From Phocaeicola_A sp045545095 (GTDB taxonomy: Bacteria > Bacteroidota > Bacteroidia > Bacteroidales > Bacteroidaceae): a stretch of DNA of 48,153 nt. Location of the stretch: the NCBI GenBank assembly GCA_045545095.1, contig JAZQAG010000008.1, positions 1 to 48,153 of the forward strand. The letters run 5' to 3'. How positions within the stretch are numbered: position 1 is the stretch's first letter; each line of letters opens with the position of its first letter. Shown here one piece after another: positions 34,164 to 44,000 of the stretch. The translations under genes and the position numbers were made by a program. The notes under the pieces are model-generated. The model had not been told where the DNA came from. It saw nothing but the letters and a program-made list of their open reading frames with translations, and ran no database searches.

Positions 34164-35141
34164 ATGAAAAGAACCATCGCTATCGTTGCCGGAGGTGACA
34201 CTTCGGAATATCAAGTGTCCTTGTGCAGTGCACAGGGAATCTATTCGTTTATTGACAAAGAGAAATTCACCTTATATATAGTAGTGATGCACGGCAACGA
34301 TTGGCACGTGCAATTGCCTGATGAGACAGAACTTCCTATCGACCGTAATGACTTCAGTTTCATGCTTGATGGCGAAAAGGTGAAGTTCGATTATGCCTAT
34401 ATTACCATCCATGGTACCCCCGGTGAAGATGGACGTTTGCAGGGTTACTTCGATATGTTGGGTATTCCCTATTCATGTTGTGGCGTATTTGCCGCGGCAC
34501 TGACTTACAATAAGTTCGCCTGCAACCAGTACTTGAAAGGATTTGGTGTGAAAGTGGCCGAGTCGCTGTTGCTCCGTCGCGGACAGACCATCGATGAGGC
34601 CGATGTGGTGGAGAAGATTGGATTGCCCTGTTTTGTCAAACCCAGTTTGGGAGGTAGTAGCTTTGGAGTCTCTAAAGTGAAGAGTCCGGAACAGATAAAG
34701 ACCGCTATAGCTAAAGCCTTTGAAGAGGCTGATGAGGTGGTGATAGAAGCATTCCTTGATGGTACAGAAATCTCTTGTGGATGTTACAAGACTAAAGGAA
34801 AAAATGTCGTGTTGCCAATTACTGAGGTGGTGAGTCATAACGAGTATTTCGACTATGACGCCAAGTATAACGGCGAAGTGGAAGAGATTACACCTGCCCG
34901 TATTCCTGATAGTGTGCGTGACCGTGTGTGGGCTTTGACATCAGCTGTGTATGATATCATTGGGGCTCAAGGCATCATTCGTATCGACTATTTTATTACC
35001 GAAGGAAGGAAAATCAACCTCCTGGAGGTGAATACGACCCCGGGTATGACTGCTACCAGCTTTATCCCCCAGCAGGTGCGTGCTGCCGGATTGGACATCA
35101 AGGATGTAATGACTGAGATTATAGAAGATAAGTTAAATTAA
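34164..35141 (+). CDS. ddl: D-alanine--D-alanine ligase
   Basis: A 325-residue ATP-grasp enzyme joining two D-alanines for peptidoglycan precursors. The start at 34164 ('MKRTIAIVAGGDTSEYQVS') matches the family; earlier in-frame ATGs at 34110 and 34137 would add 18 or 9 unlike residues, and the first overlaps rluD. Motifs: 'HGTPGEDGRLQGYFDMLGIPY', reported as the substrate loop around residues 73-93, 'FVKPSLGGSSFGV' (ATP loop), 'EVVIEAFLDGTEISCG' and 'LLEVNTTPGMT' (metal site and D-Ala contact). It lies in the same transcript as the PASTA and rluD genes. Confidence 0.95.
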   Translation: MKRTIAIVAGGDTSEYQVSLCSAQGIYSFIDKEKFTLYIVVMHGNDWHVQLPDETELPIDRNDFSFMLDGEKVKFDYAYITIHGTPGEDGRLQGYFDMLGIPYSCCGVFAAALTYNKFACNQYLKGFGVKVAESLLLRRGQTIDEADVVEKIGLPCFVKPSLGGSSFGVSKVKSPEQIKTAIAKAFEEADEVVIEAFLDGTEISCGCYKTKGKNVVLPITEVVSHNEYFDYDAKYNGEVEEITPARIPDSVRDRVWALTSAVYDIIGAQGIIRIDYFITEGRKINLLEVNTTPGMTATSFIPQQVRAAGLDIKDVMTEIIEDKLN

Positions 35142-35240
35142 AAGTTGCAAGGGGCAAGTTGTCAAGGAGAATATCCCTTCGTTAGCCGGTCAATTTCCTC
35201 GTTAACTTGTCAACTTGTTAACTCGTAAACTATACTAACT

Positions 35241-36395
35241 ATGAATATCCCTACTGAATTTGACGATATACGGCCTTATTCCCCAGAGGAACTTCCTGCC
35301 GTATATGAAGAGTTGATTGCCGATGAGGCTTTCCGTCATGTGATAGGCAAGGTGATGCCTGGCGTCCCTTTTGAAGCTGTAGCCATGCAAATGCGCCAGT
35401 GCAAGACCAATCTGGAGTTTCAGAAAACCTTCTGTTACCCATTTTTGCACGACCTTGCCCGTAAGTGTAGCGATGGCATGACGATTGATTGTGATGCCAT
35501 TCAAGGTGATGGGTATCCGCACACGTTCATAACTAATCATCGCGATATCGTTCTTGATTCAGCACTTCTCTCTGTTTTGTTGGTGGACAATGGCCAAAAC
35601 ACAGTGGAGATTGCCATTGGTGACAACCTGCTTATATTCCCTTGGATAAAGAAGTTGGTACGAATCAATAAGTCGTTCATCGTACAGCGTGCATTGACTA
35701 TGCGCCAGATGTTGGAGGCTTCGGCACGCATGTCGCGTTACATGCATTTTGCCATTGACGAGAAGAAGGAAAACATCTGGATAGCCCAACGTGAAGGACG
35801 GGCCAAGGATTCGGATGACCGTACGCAAGACAGTGTGCTGAAGATGATGGCTATGGGAGGTGAAGGCACTATTGTTGAGCGCCTGAAAGGATTGAATATT
35901 GCACCGGCTGCCATCTCGTACGAGTACGATCCTTGCGATTATTTGAAGGCCAAGGAGTATCAGCAGAAACGGGACAATCCGGAATTCAAGAAAAGCAAGG
36001 AGGATGATTTGCTGAATATGCAGACAGGTATTTTTGGACGTAAGGGACATATCCATTTCCAATTGACACCCTGCATCAATGATAAGTTGGAAGCATTGGA
36101 TCCCGCAATGCCGAAGACAGAAATATTCACAGTTATCAGCGCATTGATAGATAAGCAGATACATGCCAACTATCGCTTCTATCCTGGTAATTATGTGGCT
36201 TATGATTGGTTGACAGGTGAGAGCCGCTTCGCAGATAAGTATTCAGCTGAAGAGAAAGCAACCTTTGAACAATACATTGCCGGACAATTGGCGAAAATAG
36301 ACCTTCCAAACAAGGATGACGCTTTCTTGCGTGACAAGATGCTGGAGATGTATGCCAATCCTGTGAAGAACTATCTGAAAGCCATAGAAAAATGA
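35241..36395 (+). CDS. PlsC-like 1-acylglycerol-3-phosphate acyltransferase family protein
   Basis: A 384-residue protein. 'FITNHRDIVLDSA' provides the acyltransferase His and Asp (spacing one residue longer than the classical HX4D), and 'AQREGRAKDSDDRTQ' corresponds to the phosphate-binding block. Such Bacteroidetes proteins are usually annotated as glycerol acyltransferases, working in phospholipid or lipid A-type acylation at the inner membrane. It lies 99 bp after ddl; that gap holds only short repeats of 'aacttgtcaacttgttaact' type. Its stop overlaps the next ATG by 4 bp. Confidence 0.82.
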   Translation: MNIPTEFDDIRPYSPEELPAVYEELIADEAFRHVIGKVMPGVPFEAVAMQMRQCKTNLEFQKTFCYPFLHDLARKCSDGMTIDCDAIQGDGYPHTFITNHRDIVLDSALLSVLLVDNGQNTVEIAIGDNLLIFPWIKKLVRINKSFIVQRALTMRQMLEASARMSRYMHFAIDEKKENIWIAQREGRAKDSDDRTQDSVLKMMAMGGEGTIVERLKGLNIAPAAISYEYDPCDYLKAKEYQQKRDNPEFKKSKEDDLLNMQTGIFGRKGHIHFQLTPCINDKLEALDPAMPKTEIFTVISALIDKQIHANYRFYPGNYVAYDWLTGESRFADKYSAEEKATFEQYIAGQLAKIDLPNKDDAFLRDKMLEMYANPVKNYLKAIEK

Positions 36396-37066
36396 TGCAG
36401 ATGGTTCACCGTTCATTTTTCGCTTTGGTGGTGATATCCTTGCTTGTCGTGTTATCATGTGATGATGATGAGGTTAGGGTATATCCCTCGTTATTAAGCG
36501 AATTTGTCACTATACAGACAGACGAATCGGGAATACCTAGTCAGCTCCGGACGGATAAAGGAACGGTGTATGCAGTAGAGAATGCAGGAGAAATTACAAC
36601 GGATGGATTGACACCGGATTCTGTTTATAGGGCTATTGCCCGTTATGAACAGCGGAATGATGTTGTCTGGATATATGGTCTTCAAGGAGTGGTCTCTTCG
36701 TATGCGATTCCTGATAGCTTATTTGTGGATGAGGTTAAGTGTGACCCCGTGGAGATGCAGGCTATTTGGAGTGGTGGGGGCTATCTTAATATGATATTGT
36801 TGATAAAGGCTCAATCTGGCAAACATTCATTTTCTTTTATTGAGGATAGTATTATACAGACTACTGACGGATATCGGAAATTATGTTTGAGTCTTTCTCA
36901 CAATGCTCATGATGATATGATGGCTTATACCCAAAAGGTTTACCTTTCCATGCCTCTATTCCCCTATAACGGAAGATTGGAAGACTGCGATTCGGTCATA
37001 TTTTCTATTCCGACACCTTATGGATGGCAACAATGGACGCGAGAATTTACTCTTCCTGCCCGTTGA
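36392..37066 (+). CDS. NigD-like lipoprotein
   Basis: A 224-residue lipoprotein ('LLVVLSC', then 'DDDEVRVYPS'). The pattern 'FVTIQTDESGIPSQLRTDKG' and the two-domain beta layout fit the NigD-like family of Bacteroidetes; NigD itself was named from a bacteriocin cluster in Prevotella nigrescens, but most homologs have no known role. It starts inside the stop codon of the acyltransferase gene (ATGATG, so starts at 36392 or 36395). 120 bp to purL include a promoter. Confidence 0.8.
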   Translation: MMQMVHRSFFALVVISLLVVLSCDDDEVRVYPSLLSEFVTIQTDESGIPSQLRTDKGTVYAVENAGEITTDGLTPDSVYRAIARYEQRNDVVWIYGLQGVVSSYAIPDSLFVDEVKCDPVEMQAIWSGGGYLNMILLIKAQSGKHSFSFIEDSIIQTTDGYRKLCLSLSHNAHDDMMAYTQKVYLSMPLFPYNGRLEDCDSVIFSIPTPYGWQQWTREFTLPAR

Positions 37067-37124
37067 AACAAGAGCTGACAGAGAAAAAGTGATTTATTTT
37101 TTTTCTTGAGATGTTGCTTTTATG

Positions 37125-37132
37125 TATCTTTG
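37125..37132 (+). promoter_or_regulatory. -7 element of purL
   Basis: TATCTTTG fits TAnnTTTG and gives a start site near 37139, 48 nt before the ATG. A TTG at 37106-37108 is closer (16 bp) than usual for -33. Confidence 0.5.
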
Positions 37133-37186
37133 TCCCCAATATAAGAATACGAAAGATTATTAATCAATCAAAATAAGAAAACTGGT

Positions 37187-40100
37187 ATGATTTTATTTTT
37201 TAGAACCCCCTCTAACAACGTGGTTGCCATTGAAATGAATCACGCTGCCGACACAGAGGAGATCCAGAAGCTTTGTTGGCTGTTCGGCGATGCAACGCCC
37301 GAAAGCGAAGAAAACCTGAAAGGTTATTTTGTTGGCCCACGCAAGGAGATGATTACCCCGTGGAGTACGAATGCTGTAGAAATAACCCAAAATATGGGAT
37401 TGGAAGGTGTTGCCCGCATCGAGGAATATTTCCCCGTAGCCGACGAGAATGCCGACCATGACCCGATGCTCCAACGCATGTACAAGGGGCTTGGACAGGA
37501 AATATTCAAGACCAACATCCAACCACAACCTATCGTACACATTGCCGACCTGGAGGCTTACAACGAGCAGGAAGGTTTGGCCTTGAGCAAGGAAGAGATG
37601 GATTACCTGAAGAAAGTGGAGCAGGACCTCGGACGCCCCTTGACCGACAGTGAGGTGTTCGGCTTTGCCCAAATCAACTCGGAGCACTGCCGTCACAAGA
37701 TTTTTGGAGGAACATTCATCATCGATGGTGAAGAGAAAGAGTCAAGCCTCTTCCAGATGATCAAGAAGACTACTCAGGAGAATCCTAACAAGATTATATC
37801 AGCCTATAAGGACAATGTAGCCTTTGCACAAGGCCCCATCATCGAGCAGTTCGCTCCGGCTGACCACTCAAAGCCTGACTACTTCCAGGTGAAGGAGATT
37901 GAGAGTGTCATCTCACTGAAGGCCGAGACACACAACTTCCCCACTACCGTAGAGCCTTTCAATGGAGCTTCTACCGGTACGGGTGGTGAAATCCGTGACC
38001 GTATGGGTGGTGGTAAGGGGTCATGGCCCATTGCGGGTACGGCCGTTTATATGACCTCCTATCCGCGTAGCGAAGAGGGACGCGAGTGGGAAGACATCCT
38101 GCCCGTGCGCAAATGGCTCTATCAGACACCCGAACAGATTCTGACCAAGGCCAGCAACGGTGCCAGCGACTTCGGAAACAAGTTCGGCCAACCGCTCATC
38201 TGCGGTTCGCTCCTTACCTTCGAGCATCAGGAAAATGGCGAACAATATGCCTACGACAAGGTCATCATGTTGGCCGGTGGTGTGGGCTACGGTACCAAGC
38301 GCGACTGCTTGAAGGGTACTCCCCAACCAGGTAACAAAGTGGTGGTGATGGGTGGTGACAACTACCGCATCGGCCTCGGTGGAGGTTCGGTTTCATCGGT
38401 AGAGACAGGCCGCTACTCTTCGGGTATCGAGCTGAATGCCGTGCAACGTGCCAATGCCGAGATGCAGAAGCGTGCTTACAACGTAGTGCGTGCCCTTTGC
38501 GAGGAGGACAACAACCCCATCGTCTCTATCCACGACCATGGTTCTGCCGGACACGTGAACTGCCTCAGCGAGCTGGTAGAAGAGTGTGGTGGACTGATTC
38601 ACATGGACAAGCTCCCCATCGGTGACCAGACCTTGAGTGCCAAGGAAAACATTGCCAACGAGAGTCAGGAGCGTATGGGATTGCTCATCGACGAATCGGC
38701 CATCGAACATGTGCGCCAGATTGCCGAGCGTGAACGCGCTCCTATGTACACCGTAGGAGAAACTACCGGCGACCAGCGCTTTGCTTTCGAGCAGGCCGAT
38801 GGAGTACGTCCTTTCGACTTGGCCGTTGACCAGATGTTCGGATCATCGCCCAAGACATACATGATTGACAAGACCGTAGAGCGCAAGTATGACGTAGTGA
38901 CCTACGACATCACCAAGCTCGACGAATATATCCAACGCGTACTCCAACTGGAGGCCGTAGCTTGCAAGGACTGGTTGACCAATAAGGTGGACCGTTGTGT
39001 GACGGGTCGTGTGGCCCGCCAGCAGTGCCAGGGTGAATTGCAATTGCCGTTGAGCGATTGTGGAGCTGTAGCGCTTGACTATCGCGGACGCAAGGGTATT
39101 GCTACCTCTATCGGTCATGCTCCGCAAGCTGCCCTTGCCGACCCTGCCGCAGGTTCGGTGCTCTCAGTGAGCGAGGCATTGACCAACCTTGTGTGGGCTC
39201 CTTTGGCCGAAGGATTGGATAGTGTGAGCCTCTCAGCCAACTGGATGTGGCCTTGCCGTGCCCAAGAGGGTGAGGATGCACGTCTCTATACCGCCGTGAA
39301 GGCATTGAGCGACTTCTGCTGCTCACTCCAAATTAACGTGCCTACCGGTAAGGATTCACTCTCCATGACTCAGAAGTACCCCGACGGAAGCAAGATTGTC
39401 AGCCCGGGTACGGTTATCGTCTCTGCCGGAGGTGAGGTGAGCGATATCCGCAAGATTGTATCTCCCGTGATGAAAAACGAGCCGAAGAGCCGTTTCTACC
39501 ATATTGACTTCTCATTCGATACCTTGCAATTGGGCGGTTCGGCCTTTGCACAGAGCCTCAACAAGGTGGGTAGCGATGTGCCTACGGTGAAGAATCCCGA
39601 ATATTTCCGCGATGCCTTCCTGGCCGTACAACAATTGGTGAACGAAGGTCTCATCATGGCCGGACACGACATCTCTGCCGGTGGTCTGCTGACCTGCTTG
39701 TTGGAAATGTGCTTTGCCAACATGGAAGGCGGTATCGATGTGAACCTTGACAAACTGAAGGGTTGCGACATCGTACAGGCTTTGTTTGCCGAGAATCCGG
39801 GTGTTGTCATCCAAGTATCAGACAAGGATTCAGCTCGTGTGAAGAAGATTTTGGACGATGCCGGTGTGGGTTACGTGAAGATTGGTGTGCCCACCGACGA
39901 GCGCCACATCATGGTAAGTAAGGATGGATACGACTACCAGTTCGGTATCGACCATCTGCGCGATGTATGGTACTCTACTTCATACCTGATGGATCGCAAG
40001 CAGAGCTTCAATGGCAAGGCCAAAGAGCGTTTCGAGAACTACAAGCAACAACCGCTTGACCTCGCCTTCGGCCCCGAATTTACAGGTAAGCTGAAACAAT

Positions 40101-40888
40101 GGGAACTTGACCCTGACCGTCGTACACCTTCAGGCATCAAGGCTGCCGTTATCCGCGAAAAGGGTACCAACTCTGAGCGCGAAATGGCCTATAGCTTCTG
40201 GTTGGCAGGTTTCGATGTGAAAGATGTGACGATGACCGACCTTATCAGCGGACGCGAGACATTGGAGGATGTGAACGTTATTGCCTTCTGTGGCGGATTC
40301 TCCAACTCCGATGTTCTTGGTTCAGCCAAGGGATGGGCAGGAGCCTTCCTCTACAACCCCAAGGCGAAAGCTGCTCTCGACAACTTCTATGCCCGTGAAG
40401 ATACCCTCTCATTGGGTGTTTGCAACGGTTGCCAGCTGATGATAGAATTGGGACTTATCAATCCCGAGCATCCGGCTGATAAGAAAGCCAAGATGTTGCA
40501 TAACGATTCGCACAAGTTCGAAAGCAACTTCGTATCGCTGACTATCCCGATGAACCGTAGCGTGATGTTCGGTTCGCTGAGCGGATACAAGATCGGTACA
40601 TGGGTGGCTCATGGCGAAGGCAAGTTCCACTTGCCACTTCCCGAAGACGAGTACAATGTGGTGGCCAAGTTTACCTACGATGGTTATCCGGCCAACCCCA
40701 ACGGCTCATCTTATAGCGTAGCCGCCGTAGCCAGCAAGGACGGACGCCATTTGGCTATCATGCCACACCCCGAGCGTACCATCTTTCCATGGCAATGCGG
40801 ATACTACCCACGTCCTAACGATGAAGTGACTCCATGGATTGAAGCCTTCGTCAATGCACGCAAGTGGGTGGAAGCGAACAAAAAATAG
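37187..40888 (+). CDS. purL: Phosphoribosylformylglycinamidine synthase (large, single-chain)
   Basis: A 1233-residue enzyme of purine synthesis that turns FGAR, glutamine and ATP into FGAM. The long form holds the N-terminal domain, linker, two AIRS-like halves and a C-terminal glutamine amidotransferase. Seen: 'AQINSEHCRHKIF', 'AETHNFPTTVEPFNGAST', 'GGSVSSVETG', 'IHDHGSAGH', 'MAGHDISAGGL', then the glutaminase with Cys1079 ('GVCNGCQLM') and His1194/Glu1196 ('PHPERTIFPW'). All catalytic residues are present and the length is normal for Bacteroidetes. Codon use is more GC-rich than in the genes around it, as fits a highly expressed gene. It has its own promoter. Confidence 0.98.
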   Translation: MILFFRTPSNNVVAIEMNHAADTEEIQKLCWLFGDATPESEENLKGYFVGPRKEMITPWSTNAVEITQNMGLEGVARIEEYFPVADENADHDPMLQRMYKGLGQEIFKTNIQPQPIVHIADLEAYNEQEGLALSKEEMDYLKKVEQDLGRPLTDSEVFGFAQINSEHCRHKIFGGTFIIDGEEKESSLFQMIKKTTQENPNKIISAYKDNVAFAQGPIIEQFAPADHSKPDYFQVKEIESVISLKAETHNFPTTVEPFNGASTGTGGEIRDRMGGGKGSWPIAGTAVYMTSYPRSEEGREWEDILPVRKWLYQTPEQILTKASNGASDFGNKFGQPLICGSLLTFEHQENGEQYAYDKVIMLAGGVGYGTKRDCLKGTPQPGNKVVVMGGDNYRIGLGGGSVSSVETGRYSSGIELNAVQRANAEMQKRAYNVVRALCEEDNNPIVSIHDHGSAGHVNCLSELVEECGGLIHMDKLPIGDQTLSAKENIANESQERMGLLIDESAIEHVRQIAERERAPMYTVGETTGDQRFAFEQADGVRPFDLAVDQMFGSSPKTYMIDKTVERKYDVVTYDITKLDEYIQRVLQLEAVACKDWLTNKVDRCVTGRVARQQCQGELQLPLSDCGAVALDYRGRKGIATSIGHAPQAALADPAAGSVLSVSEALTNLVWAPLAEGLDSVSLSANWMWPCRAQEGEDARLYTAVKALSDFCCSLQINVPTGKDSLSMTQKYPDGSKIVSPGTVIVSAGGEVSDIRKIVSPVMKNEPKSRFYHIDFSFDTLQLGGSAFAQSLNKVGSDVPTVKNPEYFRDAFLAVQQLVNEGLIMAGHDISAGGLLTCLLEMCFANMEGGIDVNLDKLKGCDIVQALFAENPGVVIQVSDKDSARVKKILDDAGVGYVKIGVPTDERHIMVSKDGYDYQFGIDHLRDVWYSTSYLMDRKQSFNGKAKERFENYKQQPLDLAFGPEFTGKLKQWELDPDRRTPSGIKAAVIREKGTNSEREMAYSFWLAGFDVKDVTMTDLISGRETLEDVNVIAFCGGFSNSDVLGSAKGWAGAFLYNPKAKAALDNFYAREDTLSLGVCNGCQLMIELGLINPEHPADKKAKMLHNDSHKFESNFVSLTIPMNRSVMFGSLSGYKIGTWVAHGEGKFHLPLPEDEYNVVAKFTYDGYPANPNGSSYSVAAVASKDGRHLAIMPHPERTIFPWQCGYYPRPNDEVTPWIEAFVNARKWVEANKK

Positions 40889-40987
40889 AAAATTTTGTTA
40901 TTTACCATGAGAACGCTTCCTCTTCATTAGATAAGGATGTTCGAGGAAGATTGTTGTAGTGGTGTGCATGATACAGTTACAGGCCCG

Positions 40988-41012
40988 ACGGACGGGACTT
41001 GTTCCCGTCCGT
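40988..41012 (+). terminator. Hairpin after purL
   Basis: A perfect 10-bp GC-rich stem (40988-40997 with 41003-41012, loop cttgt) 99 bp after the purL stop. No T-run follows, so termination is uncertain; it may instead lie in the leader of the next gene. The 'cgtagcttgtagct' after it recurs at about 31237-31250. Confidence 0.4.
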
Positions 41013-41049
41013 AGCTTGTAGCTATATGAATTCAATTAGAGATAGAAGG

Positions 41050-44000
41050 ATGAATCTTTTCCGCCATGTAGTCCTGATTCTCGTGAGCCTGTTTGTACAT
41101 TTGCTGCCAATGATGGCTGGCGGATATGGTTTTATAGATGTACCGGATGGGTTGAGCGACCGACGCGTGCTGTCGATTCAGAAAGACAGCACAGGCTTTG
41201 TATGGTTTCTCACCTATGCAGGTATTGACCGCTATGATGGGAAAAACTTCAAGCATTACCGACTGCAGAATGAAAGCGGATATATAGAGTTCTGTAATGA
41301 AGAAGGTTTCCTGAAGACTGATAGTCATGGTCAAGTTTGGGTCATAGCCCCTAAAGGAGAAATCTATGGATATGATGCTATGGCTGACAAGTTCTCATTA
41401 GTTTCTTTGTCGGATGATATTCCAACCTCCTCGGCTCAATGGGTCGATTTGACTATGCAGGATGATGTGTGGTTTTGTTTGGATGGTCAGGTCTATATAT
41501 ATAATCTTTATAAGAAAAGTGTAAGAAGTGTACCTATGTCTCACATATTGGGAGGTGTTTCTTGCATACATGGGGCTCATGATGGAAATAACTATTATAT
41601 AGGTTCTGAAGCAGGAGTTTCTAAAGCCTTTTTCCGAGATAATGAGTTGGATTGTTCCACATTGGTATTGAATTCTGAGACTGTCAAGTCACCTTCTATC
41701 ATATATTATCACCAGGCTTCAGAAAGACTCCTTGTGGCCAGCGATACAGAAGGGTTGATAATTTACGATATGGTGTTGAAGAAGGTAGAGAAGAGTTGGC
41801 CGCGTTTGAAGGAATTTCCAGTGACAGCTATAGTTCCCCATGATGAATTTTCCTTATTGATAGCAACACGTGGTTCCGGGGTATATCTTTATGATGTGCG
41901 GGAAAGGACGTTGACATCTCATTTCTCGTTGAGTATAAACCGTCCAGAGCGGATGAATGGTAACAATATACGCTCCATGTATAAAGACGAAAGAGGGCGC
42001 ATCTGGATGTCGGTCTATCCTAAAGGCATAACTTTCTATGATGAAGATTTCCCTGAGTATATGTGGTACATAAATCACCGTGGAAATCCCGCCTCTTTGA
42101 GTGATGAATTGGTTAATGCAATCATGGAGGATTCGGACGGTGATGTATGGTTCGCGACGAATAATGGCTTGGATATTTATAGTCCGGAGAAGAATCGATG
42201 GACACATCTGTTTGGAAAGCAGATTTCTGGGAATAGTGATTCATTACGAAACAGTATGTTCCTCTCTTTATGCGAAATCTGGCCGGGTACTATCTTGGCT
42301 GGTGGATTTATGACAGGAGTATATAGTATAGATAAGAAGACGTTGGCTTATAATCAGCTGACATCAGACAAATATATTACTCATCCTCTCTCTCCTTTGG
42401 GTTCCAATAACTATATTCGTGTTTTGTATAAGGATAGTCAAGGCTTGCTTTGGACGGGTGGAAACAAATTCTTGGGTTGTGTCGATCCGGTGGCTAAGAC
42501 GTTTAGGAAATACCGTATAGGTAAGGCGGTTACATGTATTGCAGAATATGATTCGACGACATTGTTTGTAGGGACGGGTGATGGTGTCTATAAATTTGAT
42601 AAGGCCGATTCCACTTTCCATTATATGAGAATGCCTTTCGCCTCCCAACAGATCAGGACCATGTACTTGCATTCTAATGGAAATTTCTATATTGGTACAA
42701 GTAATTCCGGCTTGGTGGAATTGCAGCCGGACGGCCGCTATACTTTCTATCAACAGTTGACCAGTGCTTTGCTGTCCAATACGGTCAATACTATAGTCCC
42801 AAGAAATGAGAATGAATTGATTATTGCTACGGAAAGGAATATTGCTCTTTTTAAGATAAAGGAACGTAGGTTCATGAATTGGACTCAGGACCATGGACTG
42901 ATTGAGACCAATTTCTCTCCTCGGGCAGGTATTCATACCCGGCGTGGAACTTTCCTTTTTGGAACTGGAAATGGAGCTATAGAATGGAACGATACAATGG
43001 GGCTTCCCCAACACTATCAAACTGAGATATTGGTGGATCAGGTACTGTTAGATAACCAGAATATTACCGATAAGATACAACCCCCCTTGCCGGGAACAGT
43101 TGCAGAATCACGATTGGAATACAAATATGTCGAGAATTTGTTGGCATGCCGTATTGCCACTATCAATTACGATAATCCTATTTTTTCTTTCTTGCAATGG
43201 AAGTTGGAAGGGAAATATGACCATTGGTCAGCCATTAGTGAAGACAACTGGATACATTTTCAAAGTTTGCAACCGGGCGAATATACTCTTCGTATCCAAA
43301 ATGTTGCCCGTGAGGATTCTCGGGTATTGGCTGAAAAAAGTTTGCGTATAGTTGTCCTTCCTTCTTTTTGGCAGACGCAGTGGGCTTGGACACTTTATTG
43401 TAGTATCTTGGTGATAGGTATCATTAATCTGTTCCGGTATCGCAGGATGAGGAAGGATAGGACTCATTCCAAGGAGCAGATCAGTTTGATATTGCGGACC
43501 ATACGTTGTGCACAGACTCGTCTTTCGTTGATTTCTTCGGTTGCGACAGATATATTGGGCAGAGAGAAAAGGCCCAATGGATATATTGAAGATGAAAATG
43601 GTATCCGGCAGATGAAGTATAATGCTGAGAATCTGCAGCAGATGTTCTCAAATCTTATGAATACCGAATATCAGGCAGGAAAATCCCAGTTGAATTTGTC
43701 CGTATGTCCATTGAATGGTTTTGCCCAGTCTGTAGTCGAATCCTTTCAGGCTATAGCTGAAGTGCGTGGAATCCAGATAAAGCAGGTTGACCGTACGGTC
43801 GGTGTAGAAGTGGTTATGGATGAAGAATGTATCCGTTCCGCACTTTTCAATGTCCTTTCCACTCTTATTCGGAATAGCAGGATGGTGGACAATATTTATA
43901 TTGAGACATGGGCGCGTAAGAGGCATTGGGGATTTATAATCTCTAATGTCGATGTAGGGCAGAACGCGGTCACTCAGTCCAAGAATCCATTCCTGCGAGA

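Noticed and set aside
35142..35240. Possible repeat element between ddl and the acyltransferase gene
   Set aside because: Short imperfect repeats of aacttgt/gttaact type are visible, but the stretch is under 100 bp and no defined unit or fold stands out.
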